Source of the DNA: Morchella semilibera
Lineage: Eukaryota; Ascomycota; Pezizomycetes; Pezizales; Morchellaceae
DNA length: 64,000 nucleotides
Reading direction: 5' to 3'
Assembly: GCA_009192285.1 (NCBI GenBank)
Contig: WBVU01000016.1
Span: forward strand, 1,065,101 to 1,129,100
Made by a program: the position numbers and the translations under genes. Below are positions 54,806 to 64,000 of the stretch, piece by piece (position 1 is the first letter of the stretch; every line of letters begins with the position of its first letter). The notes under the pieces are model-generated. The model searched no databases, was not told where the DNA came from, and saw only the letters and a list, made by a program, of their open reading frames with translations.

Positions 54806-56901
54806 ATGCTTGACCGACAGCTCCAGACAAAAGCCCTGTCCATGTATACCCCAAGGAATCTTCAATCTAGACCGGTCAATGGCAGTCATCCAATTGTTGG
54901 CTTCAGCAGAAAAACTTCTGAGGGTGCCCTCGGTAGCCTTTCTTGTTGGAGTATCCACGACAGGCCACTGCCTAGACCAGAAACTATCAAGACTCTCCAT
55001 GTCTATGATTTTGATAACACACGTAAAGGAGCTTCTCCTCTCTGTTAATGGAGCGGTGAAATAGCTAATATTATTTGATACAAGCTTCGCAGTATTTATG
55101 AGCCCGCTCCCAAATGCCAGAATATGGACCTCACCCACACTTGGTTTTTTACAGCAGCAAAAGTGTTTCGTGAGTGGAGGTTTGAAATCAATTTTCCAAA
55201 ATATCACTCTTCGGCCTAGAGAGAATCTTCATTAATTTGTTTCTTAGGGTGGTGGCATGATTCACGTTTCCTAGCTGCCACAGGAAAAGGTCTCTCGCTG
55301 GAAGAGGATCGTGCATGGGAAGGCTGGTGGAACGAACAAATTGTCAACCTTGTAAAACTTTCCGTGAGACAAAATGACGCTCTCACAGTCCTACTTACTG
55401 GCCGTTCGGTCAGTGGCTTTTCGGATCTTATCCAGCAAATGGTTACAAGTAAGGAGTTGGATTTCGACATGATTTCCTTGAAACCTGAAACCGGTCCGAA
55501 TCTGGAACCTATCAGAAGTACAATACTCTTTAAGTGCATGTTCCTGGAAGATGTTCTAAATACCTACACTGGTGTCGAGGAGATCAGGTAAATCAAATTC
55601 CTAGTTGGACTAAATTCACGTACCTCATCTCTGCTAACTGTGACCTTCCCTTTGAGGGAAATTAAACCAACCCTAGAGTTTACGAGGATAGAGTGAAACA
55701 CGTTAGATCCTTTGAGGATTTCTTTGCTCGATATATATCGGCAAACCCAAGGGCTCCTGGAGAGAAGCCGTTGGTTGCGGAAGTGATCCAGGTTGCCAAA
55801 ATAGCTGTAACCGCCCCCCACTTCCCGTCACTAAACCTACATAGGGGCAATAATATTAATCAGAACTGTTTCCTACATGACAGAAATCGCTAGATCCTGT
55901 GGTTGAGCTTACCATCATGCAACGAGTCGTTGATGAACACAATGCCGTCTTAGAGCAAAGATATCGGTCAGGTTTTGCCCCCCTAAAAATCAAGAAGAAC
56001 GTCTTTTACACAGGTGAGCCCAATTGCTCGTCGTTTCAATGCGACTACTAATAAATCTTTAAACTAAGGCTATCTCCTATCAACATCCACAACGTCATAC
56101 TTGTTAAGTCACCTACCTCTTGTCAGCGAGCCGGGAATGAGGTTTCTAGCCAATAATATTCTTATTACGCCTAGGCCAGCAAACCAACAAACCCTTTCAA
56201 GAGTTGGGGGGATAGGTATTAAAGTGGATTTCGATGTTCTTGATTGGGGGAATTGGGAGAATAAAGTATGGGCTGCGCGTGTAAGGCCTTCTAACCATGA
56301 TGTGCCAATTTATACTGGTATGTTTCGATGTGTTCCTCTATAATTACCCAACACTAAACTAGGTGTCACAGAGAGCTCAACACCAGTCATTGTTTTGGCT
56401 TTGCGCGGCTGGGATGCTAAACCCGCCGATGCCCAAAAGATCACAAACTGGCAGCCTTTCCTTGAGGACCGGGTATTAAGGATAAGCACAATCGTTGGAG
56501 AAAAATTGCTGCTTCGGATTGAGGAGAACACCCCAGAAGGCGAGTAAAGATCGCTCTTTTCCCAATTGGAATTCAAATATGGAGGCCCCAGCAGCCACCG
56601 AGCGACATGATAACTATACCCCAATTATTATTTTTGCATGAAAAACTTACACTTTAGGCTCGATTTGGGCGAATTTTTCAAACATAAAGCCAATAGCTGT
56701 AGATCTCTTTACTCTCAATCAAGGCGTGGGTTAACCAGCCGCCACAACGGTTCCAATCGTGGCGGAAGAGGTTATAGAGGTAAGGGGCCGGGTGGGCGGG
56801 GAGGCGGGGGAGGCGGGGGAGGCGGCAGGGGCCACCATGGGGGTTTCTCGCGGCCTTTCAACCCCCAAGACATGTCCTTCATGACTAAGCTATATGAATA
56901 G
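54806..56901 (+). CDS. HAD-fold protein of the Swiss-army-knife RNA-repair family with RGG tail, eight exons
   Basis: The exons I place are 54806-55022, 55093-55179, 55248-55587, 55677-55806, 55884-56013, 56069-56317, 56363-56543 and 56658-56901, giving 525 residues. The HAD nucleophile motif is HVYDFDNT (about residue 70), followed by LFMSPLPNARIW and a GGWWHD motif that intron 2 splits. TVLLTGR (HAD motif II region) and FKCMFLEDVL come later. The middle part (about 300-445) resembles the second domain of this family (HLPLVSEPGMRF...ITPRP). The last exon adds an Arg/Gly tail (NRGGRGYRGKGPGGRGG, then a nine-glycine run) of RNA-binding type. The family is linked to RNA repair by domain logic only. 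The start could be 34 codons upstream at 54704, next to the MITE. The last intron (56544-56657) is the least certain. Confidence 0.82.
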
Positions 56902-57451
56902 TGCCGTGTAGACCCGATTGCGAGCGGCGGGTCCCACTGGAAGGCCTTCCTTCTATAGTTACTTCAGGAATTGAGGGTTTTTATTTAATTTTTTCTTTTC
57001 TTTTTTATTGGTTTGACTTTTTATCTTTTACCCCCTTTTTTGTCGGGTGATTCCCATTTCCCACCCTAAACATGAACCCAAACCCGTCTTCTAAATAGGA
57101 AAGCATGTGGAAACCATTTATCAGGAGAGAAGGAGGAGGTGGTCTAGCAGAACTTTTATTCTAAACCCTCCTCGCTTGCAAATAAAGCTCATCCTTAGAA
57201 TTCCTTCGAATTTAAAACAGAGTGTGCGATACATGATGGTACAGGGTGATTTAATGCGGAAAGCGAAGATGAAGGATAGAGAGAGAACATGTTCTTAACA
57301 GGGGATGGACAAGAAATGTGTTAGTACAGTTTATCATAAACCAAACGTGTAATGTAGCAAAATCTTTATGGCCGATAAAAATAAAGAGAAAGAAAGGAAA
57401 GGGGGAAACAGCAAAAGAAACGGACAATCAACCGAGCATCTCATCTACAAA
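56902..57451. other. Intergenic DNA between two convergent genes
   Basis: About 550 bases between the stop of the HAD-fold gene and the stop of the minus-strand zf-4CXXC_R1 gene; T-rich on the left. No gene is seen. Confidence 0.5.
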
Positions 57452-59903
57452 TTAAATCAACTTCTCGCTTTCCCCGTTTAACTCCATGAACCCCGCAACT
57501 TTCAGGAGCTGTGAGTAAAAAGCCTCTGTATTTTCCTTAGTAACGAGCTCCTCGGGTTTCAGCGTGGCATTTACGGCCCGATGCGGCATGCGGACCTCCA
57601 CCATAAGCTGCCTACTAGGTGTATCTGGCATCACCTCTTCTTTTTTCTTCTTTCTTGGAGTGTCCGGTGGGGTTGCGGCGAATGTCGAGCTTTCATTGAC
57701 CTTTTTGAAGTAGTGCAGGTCGGTTTGATACCGGATCCATTTTGCAAGATGTCGAATGTTGCTAGCACCCTCGATGGCATACCATATCCTTGTCTTGGCA
57801 ATTTCCTCGTCATCCTCTTCGGGGGCGTCAGGGAGTGAGGAATCATCTTGAGGAGAGTTTGCTGGTGCATCGGATGGTGGTAAAGTTCCAGATGGGTGAG
57901 GGAGGGCAGGATTCTTCTGGACAACAATCCATTGACCCCAATCTTCTTCACGCTTGTCACGTTGGGTAAATAACCAATAGGTATTACCCTTGATGTCAAT
58001 TCCCAGAGGGGTGTTTCTCATTGATGTTTTTCGTGAGGAAAACCTACAGCGCGGCAGAAAGTTAGATTGCTGTTGTCTTTCTTGATATGGGACTGGGAAG
58101 TGTTTACCATTCTTTCTCCTCAACACGGGCCACGAGCTTCTTGTGCGCGTTAAAAGCACTTGCATATCGATCATCCCAATCCGCCCGATCACTGGGCTTT
58201 AGGAGTAGTCTTTCTTTTTGCAGCTCACCCCTTGTCTGCTCCCAATCTGTTCTCCGGGTCAGCCTTGTAGCTATTCCACACACCCGCCACTACATGAAAA
58301 CAACATACCAGACTTTAACCTCTTAATTTGAGCAATCGAGGATTTATGCCTTTCTCTTTCCTTCTCCCCATCCTCTTCAATCAACGTTCTAACAACACTT
58401 GACTGTAATGCCAAGTGCATTACTAGCATAATCACATCCAGCTTACCATCCTCCTCGTTACAGTCAAATTTCAAGTCCTCGGCCTCGTATACCGCTTCCA
58501 ACAAGTTTTTAAGGATATTCCAGACGTCCGGTGAGTCGGCGGTGACCTTCTTGATGTTGTCAATGGCCTCGTAGACCATATCACCGTTCATAAATTGGTT
58601 TGCATCGGCCTGAACTATAGCAAGTAAGTTGGTAATAAGGTTACGGTACGTGAGATCCGTCCATTCTGAATTGGGATCATTGATGGTACGGAAGTATTTC
58701 GGAGGAAGTTTATACATCAACTTTTCGAAACGAAGAAGGAATTCACGGACACGACTATAACGTTTCAGATTAGCTAGACATATCCACCGGGTTGCTATGA
58801 CGAAATCCGGGGGCTGAGCTCACAGTCTTTTTTCAATCACCTCCAAGGGATATGAAATTCCAATAAACTCGAAATCAGGATCAGAGACATATTTAGGTTG
58901 TTTCACAAAAGGCTTGATCGGCACAGGAGCTGCCGCCGCTAACATTTTTGGTTTATCGTCCTTTTTTTTCTCGGGCGCTGACTTTGGGGGCTTGGGGAGT
59001 GGGTTGCTGGCCACTTTATCCTTTCCCTTTTCCGTTGCCTGCTTATCCACCTTTTCCTTTTTGTCTGCTGGCTTCTTCTTTTCCGTTTCCTTCTTTTCCT
59101 TCTTCTCCTTCTTCTCAGCACCGCCGTCCGCAGCTTGCTTGTCCTTGTCCCTGCCCGGCGCCTTTGCCTTCTCCTTTCTTAGAGCATCTCTGCTTTCCTT
59201 AGCAGCCCTAGCCTCTTCCATCGCCTCCGAATCCTGTAGTATTTGTGCGACTGTGAGACCCTTCTCCTTCGCAAAAGAGGTTAAGAAGCCCGTTGGAGGA
59301 AGGCCGTACTGCTTCCGATGCGGTGCACAGTTACAAATCTTGCGACAAATTGGGCAGAGCCAGACATACGACTCGGTGTGAACATGTCCAAGTAATTTGT
59401 TCAAGTCCTTTGGGCGGCCTGCTGCAATAATCGCTGTAGTGTCCTCGTCATATCGTCGTTTTAAACAGTCTTGGCTATACACGAGAGTGGTACATATCAG
59501 TAAAGTTCGCTGGATGGGGCAATAAACTTCCACCGAATGGATATACGGCACCTCGTGGGGGGGGGGGGGGGTTAGTTGTCTCCGTAACAATATTAGACAG
59601 CACATACCAAAACAGCTTTCCACATCTATCAGTTTTCTTGCCCCGAGCAGTTATATATGTACACTCTAGGAACACCTCCCTAGACTGATGGCACTGGTGG
59701 CAATGTCTACCACCCTGAGTTCCAGGCACACTTTCGCGCTTCTTTTTCTTTGATGCTTCGCCATTGAGCTCTGATTTGCGTTTTTTTGATATTTTTACCT
59801 GGTGTGTTGTTGCTGGCGACTCTAATTCCATATCCATCAGATTCGCGCTCTCCAGTTCTGTTAACGGCTGTTGAAGTGGCGGGGACATCAGGGTTGCAGC
59901 CAT
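57452..59903 (-). CDS. Chromatin protein with zf-4CXXC_R1 finger, DDT-like and WHIM-like regions
   Basis: Exon 1 (59608-59903) starts MAATLMSPPLQQPLTELESA, carries a basic nuclear-signal-like stretch (KKRKSELNGEASKKKKRE) and begins the finger with RHCHQCHQS. Its last cysteine codon is split by the intron. Exon 2 (58824-59474) continues CQDCLKRRYD, CPICRKICNC and GLPPTG, completing a zf-4CXXC_R1 finger, then a Lys/Glu-rich repeat region. The intron 58755-58823 removes an in-frame stop and restores EKRLRVREFLLRFEKLM, the start of a DDT-like helical region. Further exons lead to NTPLGIDIKGNTYWLF (WHIM-like) and a stop at 57452. The short intron near 58290-58330 is uncertain. The zf-4CXXC_R1 finger is shared with CDCA7, the partner of the HELLS remodeler. 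I infer a chromatin role; the exact partner is unknown. Confidence 0.8.
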
Positions 59904-59958
59904 TATTGATGAGTGATATACTGTGTCTCGCTATTTTCCGGAGTATGGGTAGTGCCGT

Positions 59959-59999
<41 letters not shown>

Positions 60000-60411
60000 G
60001 TGAAAAGAGAAAATCGATCTAAATAGTAGTAGTGAATTAGATTCTATTATTGGAAAGGGCGCGTTGTTGTTGTTGTTGTTGCTGGATGGTTTTAAATGTT
60101 AAGGGGGGGGGGGGAGGGTTTTTTGGTTTCGGTGGTGGTGGTGGTGGTGGTGGTGGTGGTGGTGGTGGAGAAATGTTTTTTTGCAGAGGGAGGCGGTATG
60201 GAAGAAGGTAAGTTAAGTACTTTAGTTATAAGGTAAGTGGACACGCGTAGAGAGGGAAAGCCACTTTCACTGGATATGTGGGCGAGGAAGGTCGCGCGTT
60301 CGTGTGGTGTCCGGGGGAGCGGTTATCTGGATTAGAGTACATGTACTTAATAACAGTTAACTTTTTTTAGTTATTGCGCTGTGTGCCGCCAAGAGACCAC
60401 CGAGAGAGTGA

Positions 60412-60452
<41 letters not shown>

Positions 60453-60987
60453 AGAGCTGCTGCGTGACATGGATCTGGCTAGCTGGGATCTGGATTGGGG
60501 GCGTGCAGCAGCAGCAGCAGTAGGGAAGCAAGTAAGACAAATCTAAGCATTAAGTCCTTGAGCAAGTACTTGGACATAGTACTCTCGAGTCTCTGGATCA
60601 GCATGTGGGTCGACCCAGTGGCTTGGATCTATCGGCATGGCCTTCTTTAATAGGACACGGCCTGGGCCTAGAAATGTGGGTTGGTAGGAGTAGCAGCCAG
60701 CCAGCATACTTGGTAACGAACGTGAGTGGGTGCGAAAAAAAATAAAATAAAATAAAAAATAAAGGGGTGGGGGGGGGAAGGCGGAGATTTAAACGGTGCA
60801 CTTGGAGATATATATGTGCACTACAGATACTCTATATATAAATATATATATATATATAAAATCGGAGATATCCATCTCCACCTCCAACTATTCTGAAGTG
60901 GGTATAAAAATTGGGGGGAACCGCCCTGGTATAAGCTACATATAGTATATATATACATAGTATATGTAGTAGTAGTATAGGTTCGTT

Positions 60988-61050
<63 letters not shown>

Positions 61051-61368
61051 ACAAAAGTAGTAGTAGCAGTGGTGGTGGTGGTGTTGGTGGAAACGGACAT
61101 GACATATTAATAACGCAGTAACCCATGTACTTATGTAGTTGGGGCATCGAGTAAAGCACTTGCCTAGAGCTAATAATGCCAGCATAATATTATATTAATA
61201 CGCAAGAAGGAGATTACTATTTAATATCTATCTACTCTAAAATCCCCACAAAAACACTACAACTACAAACAGACCTTCCCACCTTCCTCCCCCCACCCAC
61301 CACACCCATCACATGCGCCAAAAAGAGCCATCATCACGCCCTGTCACTCGTCGTACTAACCCTAACCC
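59904..61368. repeat. Intergenic DNA dense in microsatellites
   Basis: No gene is seen in 1.46 kb. Arrays include a G run (about 59960-59998), GTT at 60068, GGT (about 60131-60168), GAGAGT (about 60410-60452), GCA (about 60505-60522), AAAAT (about 60736-60762) and GTA (about 60990-61050). TACATGTA occurs at 60341. The frames on the minus strand (poly-Leu, poly-Tyr) arise only from the GTA array. The promoter of the zf-4CXXC_R1 gene must lie at the left side. Confidence 0.85.
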
Positions 61369-63089
61369 TCATCTGAAGAGGACGAGTTTTCCACTGCCCG
61401 TGCCACCGGCAACCCAGTCCATGGTGGGGTGGAATTGGGCGACGGCCGGCACGGCAGTTATGGACTCGTGCGTGAGCTGGGCTAGCTGCTGGCCGCGAGA
61501 GGTGTAGATGTCGAGGCTGCGGTTCATGTTGGCGATCACAAACTTGTGCTGGCCGTCTTGAGGGTGTTGTTGCCATTGGGCGCGGAGGATGGTGACCCAT
61601 CTGAGTGATGTTTGTTAGTGTCAATGATTAGATTTAGAGAGAATGGGTGCTTGCTTACCGTCCGGTCTGGTTGTTGTGCCGGATCGTGTACGTAGGCTCT
61701 ATCTCCGGCGACTCCTCACCGTCATCCTCCGCCACCACCTCCTTCTTCACCTTCACCTTCCCTTTCCCCTTCTCTTTTCCTGCAGAATCTGCCCCCCAGC
61801 TCAAAGCATTCGGGAAATGGTACAGTTTGATTGTATCATCATAAGAGGTCGTCGCCAGAGTCCCCCCACCACTCCACAGCGCACAGCTCACACTCAACCT
61901 ACTCGTGTGACTCCCCAACAACGCCGGCCTCCTCCCCTCTCCCGTCCCAGCAAGCCTCCGCAGATCCCACACTTTCACCGTCCGATCCAGGCTTCCCGTC
62001 GCGCACAGATGCGTCGCTCCCGGATGGAGCCCAAACCCTCCAATCTTCTTCTCACTCAGGCTCCAGAGCTCCGCCTCGCTCTCCGGCGCCCTCGTATCGC
62101 GGCGGCCAAGACGCCCCAGGAGGGTCGAGAAGTAGATGGTGTGGCCGTCGACAATGTCGACGCCGGAAAGCGCCTCGTCGTCTTCTGCAGGGCCCGTATG
62201 CACCTCTGAGGCCTTGCCGGTGGTTAGGTCGAGGAGGCGGATGCTACCGTCATAGGAGGAGGTGTAGAGGGAAGTCGGGGAGGTGGGATCGAAGGTGAAT
62301 GCGGATATGGTGCGGGCGTGGACTTTGTACGTTGAGATGTCGGGGGTGGGGTCGCCGTCGGGGGTCTCCTTTGACGTAGAGGCGGCGTCAAAGATACCGA
62401 GATTTCCGACCTTGTCGGAGGCGAAGATGAGAGGCTTTGTGGCGGTGGGATGGAATGCGAGGTGGTAGATGCGCTCGGGGGTTAGTTTGAGGTCTTTGGA
62501 TCGTTATGGGGTGTTAGTCTGGTCGTAGTCAGGAATGGAGGAGGAGGGGATAGGGGATCATACCAGCAATGGGGAACTCATCATAGAGTCTCAGGCCGCT
62601 CATCTTCTCCCGCATACTCCTGAGATCCTTATCACTCGTCGCCTTGATATCCTCCTCGGTGAAGGTGCTCTCAAAACTGTCCCTCCCCATATCCGCCAGC
62701 AACCCCTTCTTCAACTCGAAGCTCAGGTCTCCCGAGACCCTCGAGCGCTTCGCCGCGCTCGCAGCCTGAAGGGCAGCATCCTCATCGATTGCTTTACGCT
62801 TCGCCGCCTCAGAGTCTGCCGGGAGGCCCGCGAGACGACTAGAGGTTCGACGCGGGAGCGGAGACTCGGCGGGTACCTTTCTAGGGGCACGCTTTCGTGT
62901 AGAAGCGGAGGAGGTTGTGGAAGAAGATGCCTTTGCTGTGGGGAGGCGAGGACGGGTCGTGGGATCGAGGGAGAGCTGAGCGAGGAGCTCCTTGTTTTTG
63001 AGGATGTTTTCTTGGCGGAGACGCTCGTATTCGTTTTCTTCGTCTTTGGTGGATTCGGGCTTCATAGTTGGTTGGTTGGTTGTGATCAC
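61369..63089 (-). CDS. CMR1: WD40 DNA-damage-binding protein CMR1 (WDR76/DDB2-like), three exons
   Basis: The exons I place, leftward, are 62564-63089 (or from MKPEST at 63065), 61659-62493 and 61369-61600; the shorter start gives 522 residues. The N-terminal 165 residues are charged and low-complexity, starting [19 protein letters not shown] as in the family, with a basic stretch near STRKRAPRK. From about residue 170 a seven-bladed WD40 propeller follows ([65 protein letters not shown]). The C-terminal blade has [12 protein letters not shown] and [11 protein letters not shown], characteristic of Cmr1. Cmr1 binds UV-damaged DNA and, in yeast, gathers in intranuclear quality-control foci under replication stress. 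A CTAACCCTAACCCT tract lies just after the stop. Confidence 0.93.
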
Positions 63090-63954
63090 TATATGATATA
63101 ATAATTACTTTTTTTTTTTATTTTTTTTTTGTTATTATTGTTGTGATTATTATTACCCTCCTTTGTTTTTATTTTATTTGTTTATTTATTAATTGGTGTG
63201 TGGTTGGTGAGATGAGATGGTGGTGATGGTGGTGTTGTGTTGGAAATGTTCTCTTTGGCAGGAATTTCTGGGGGCGACGCGATTTCTTGTACAATTGTGT
63301 GGTGTTGAGTTTTTTTTTTTTTTTTCTCTTTACGCGTGTGTCACTGCGTGTGTGTGTGTGGCAACGAGTGAAGAAAGTATTAGAGATGAATATAGACAAC
63401 TTACTTTCTACATGTAGATTCTAGTTAATTAACATGTTGGAGCAAGTAATAATGCAGTGTACTGATTGAAAGCTTCTAGAAGACCTCACCGCCGCCACAT
63501 GCAGTTCACCACCACCACCACCACCAGCCACACACCCGCACTCCCCCAGCGCGTGCCACTGAGACCGAACCGAACTTCACTTCAAAGCATTGAGTCGATC
63601 CGAGTGTCGTGTGCAGCCAACGGTCGGGGCTCGGCAATTTAATTTAATTTTGGTTGGCTGCACCACCCACCCCCCGCTAGCCAATTGCAAGGAAGAAGAA
63701 AAAAATCAACCAATTCGATCCGCCATCACGAATTGCATATTATATTGGTGTTGAGCAAGGCAGCAGCTCTCAATCTCAATCTCAGTCACCAATACGGACA
63801 TCCAATCCAAATCCACATCTTCATCACTTACCCAGGCACTTACACAGACATCATCTTCTACATAGGCTTACAGGAATCTCAGGTATACAAGTATCGATAT
63901 AGACACACTGATTCACCACCACCACACGCCCCCCCCCCCCCCCCCAAAACCACA
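63090..63954. other. Putative divergent promoter region
   Basis: About 865 bases between the CMR1 start (minus) and an ATG at 63955 (plus). It contains T runs (63108-63130 and 63311-63325), CTACATGTAG (63409-63418), CCAAT-like strings (CCAATTG, 63681) and a C run (63929-63945) ten bases before the ATG. No gene is seen. Confidence 0.45.
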
Positions 63955-64000
63955 ATGGCTTCATGCCTCCTCAAGCAGCAATATCAGTGCTCCCAGCTCC
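63955..64000 (+). CDS. Possible start of a gene cut by the window edge
   Basis: ATG at 63955 opens MASCLLKQQYQCSQL, which stays open to the edge. The context CACAATGG is good for a fungal start, and a long C/A-rich leader precedes it. Too little is present to name it. Confidence 0.35.
   Translation, partial: MASCLLKQQYQCSQL

Noticed and set aside
58914-59381. 155-codon plus-strand open frame
   Set aside because: Antisense shadow of the Lys/Glu-rich coding region; Ser/Phe composition follows from that.
60821-61185. Poly-Leu and poly-Tyr open frames on the minus strand
   Set aside because: Created solely by the GTA microsatellite.
1-64000. CRISPR arrays, rRNA genes and operon-type signals
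   Set aside because: None seen. The tandem repeats found are contiguous units without unique spacers, and the genome is eukaryotic.

Overview
The window is nuclear DNA of a filamentous ascomycete fungus. The evidence is short introns of about 45-150 nt with GT...AG ends, fungal-type genes (SKN7 response regulator, TPS1, Mrs3/4 mitoferrin, Cmr1), and a Tad1-like LINE and Ty3/Gypsy chromoviruses of fungal type. The high repeat load would fit a Pezizomycete such as a truffle or morel, but that placement is inference and not shown by any single sequence. One ambiguous base (n) lies at 6358.

The first 35.3 kb is a repeat block. From 1 to 9.8 kb it holds decayed copies of two intron-containing gene families that I do not recognise: family 1 at 875-3152 (+) and 3706-6081 (-), family 2 at 1-245 (+) and 7764-9430 (-). 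Tandem repeats and a large foldback at 6600-6859 lie among them. From 10.7 to 13.4 kb there is a decayed Plavaka-like (CACTA-related) transposase. From 14 to 35.3 kb there is a stack of nested insertions. A pogo-type transposase gene on the minus strand is split by two Ty3/Gypsy chromovirus elements (16662-22785 and 23889-29746), each flanked by a 5-bp target duplication. A nearly complete Tad1-like LINE (29955-35270, with an 18-bp target duplication and a poly(A) tail) sits just upstream of that transposase. The LINE endonuclease is itself split by a 137-bp element ending in CATCAGCAA, and a second 137-bp copy lies at 15377-15513.

From 36 to 64 kb the window is a gene block with few large repeats: TPS1 (trehalose-6-phosphate synthase, +), a MIT-AAA ATPase (+), mitochondrial ribosomal protein uS17m (-), mitoferrin (-), a mitochondrial Prx5-type peroxiredoxin (-), SKN7 (+), an Ariadne-type RBR ubiquitin ligase (+), a HAD-fold protein of the Swiss-army-knife RNA-repair family with an RGG tail (+), a zf-4CXXC_R1/DDT/WHIM-like chromatin protein (-), and the WD40 protein CMR1 (-). 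A further start codon appears at the right edge. Several genes bear on stress: TPS1, SKN7 and the peroxiredoxin concern osmotic and oxidative stress, and CMR1 concerns DNA damage. They are not an operon or an obvious cluster. Intergenic DNA here carries small TA-flanked MITEs, many microsatellites and a recurrent TACATGTA/GGTAC palindrome.

Exon structures were built by hand from reading frame, splice signals and family conservation, and all listed exon sets keep the frame. The most unusual signals are: the CATCAGCAA-ended elements that share termini but have different motif-repeat interiors; the apparent self-priming site in both chromoviruses; the unrecognised gene families of the first 10 kb; the micro-exons of TPS1 (15 nt) and SKN7 (17 nt); and the stop-free introns of length 3n.
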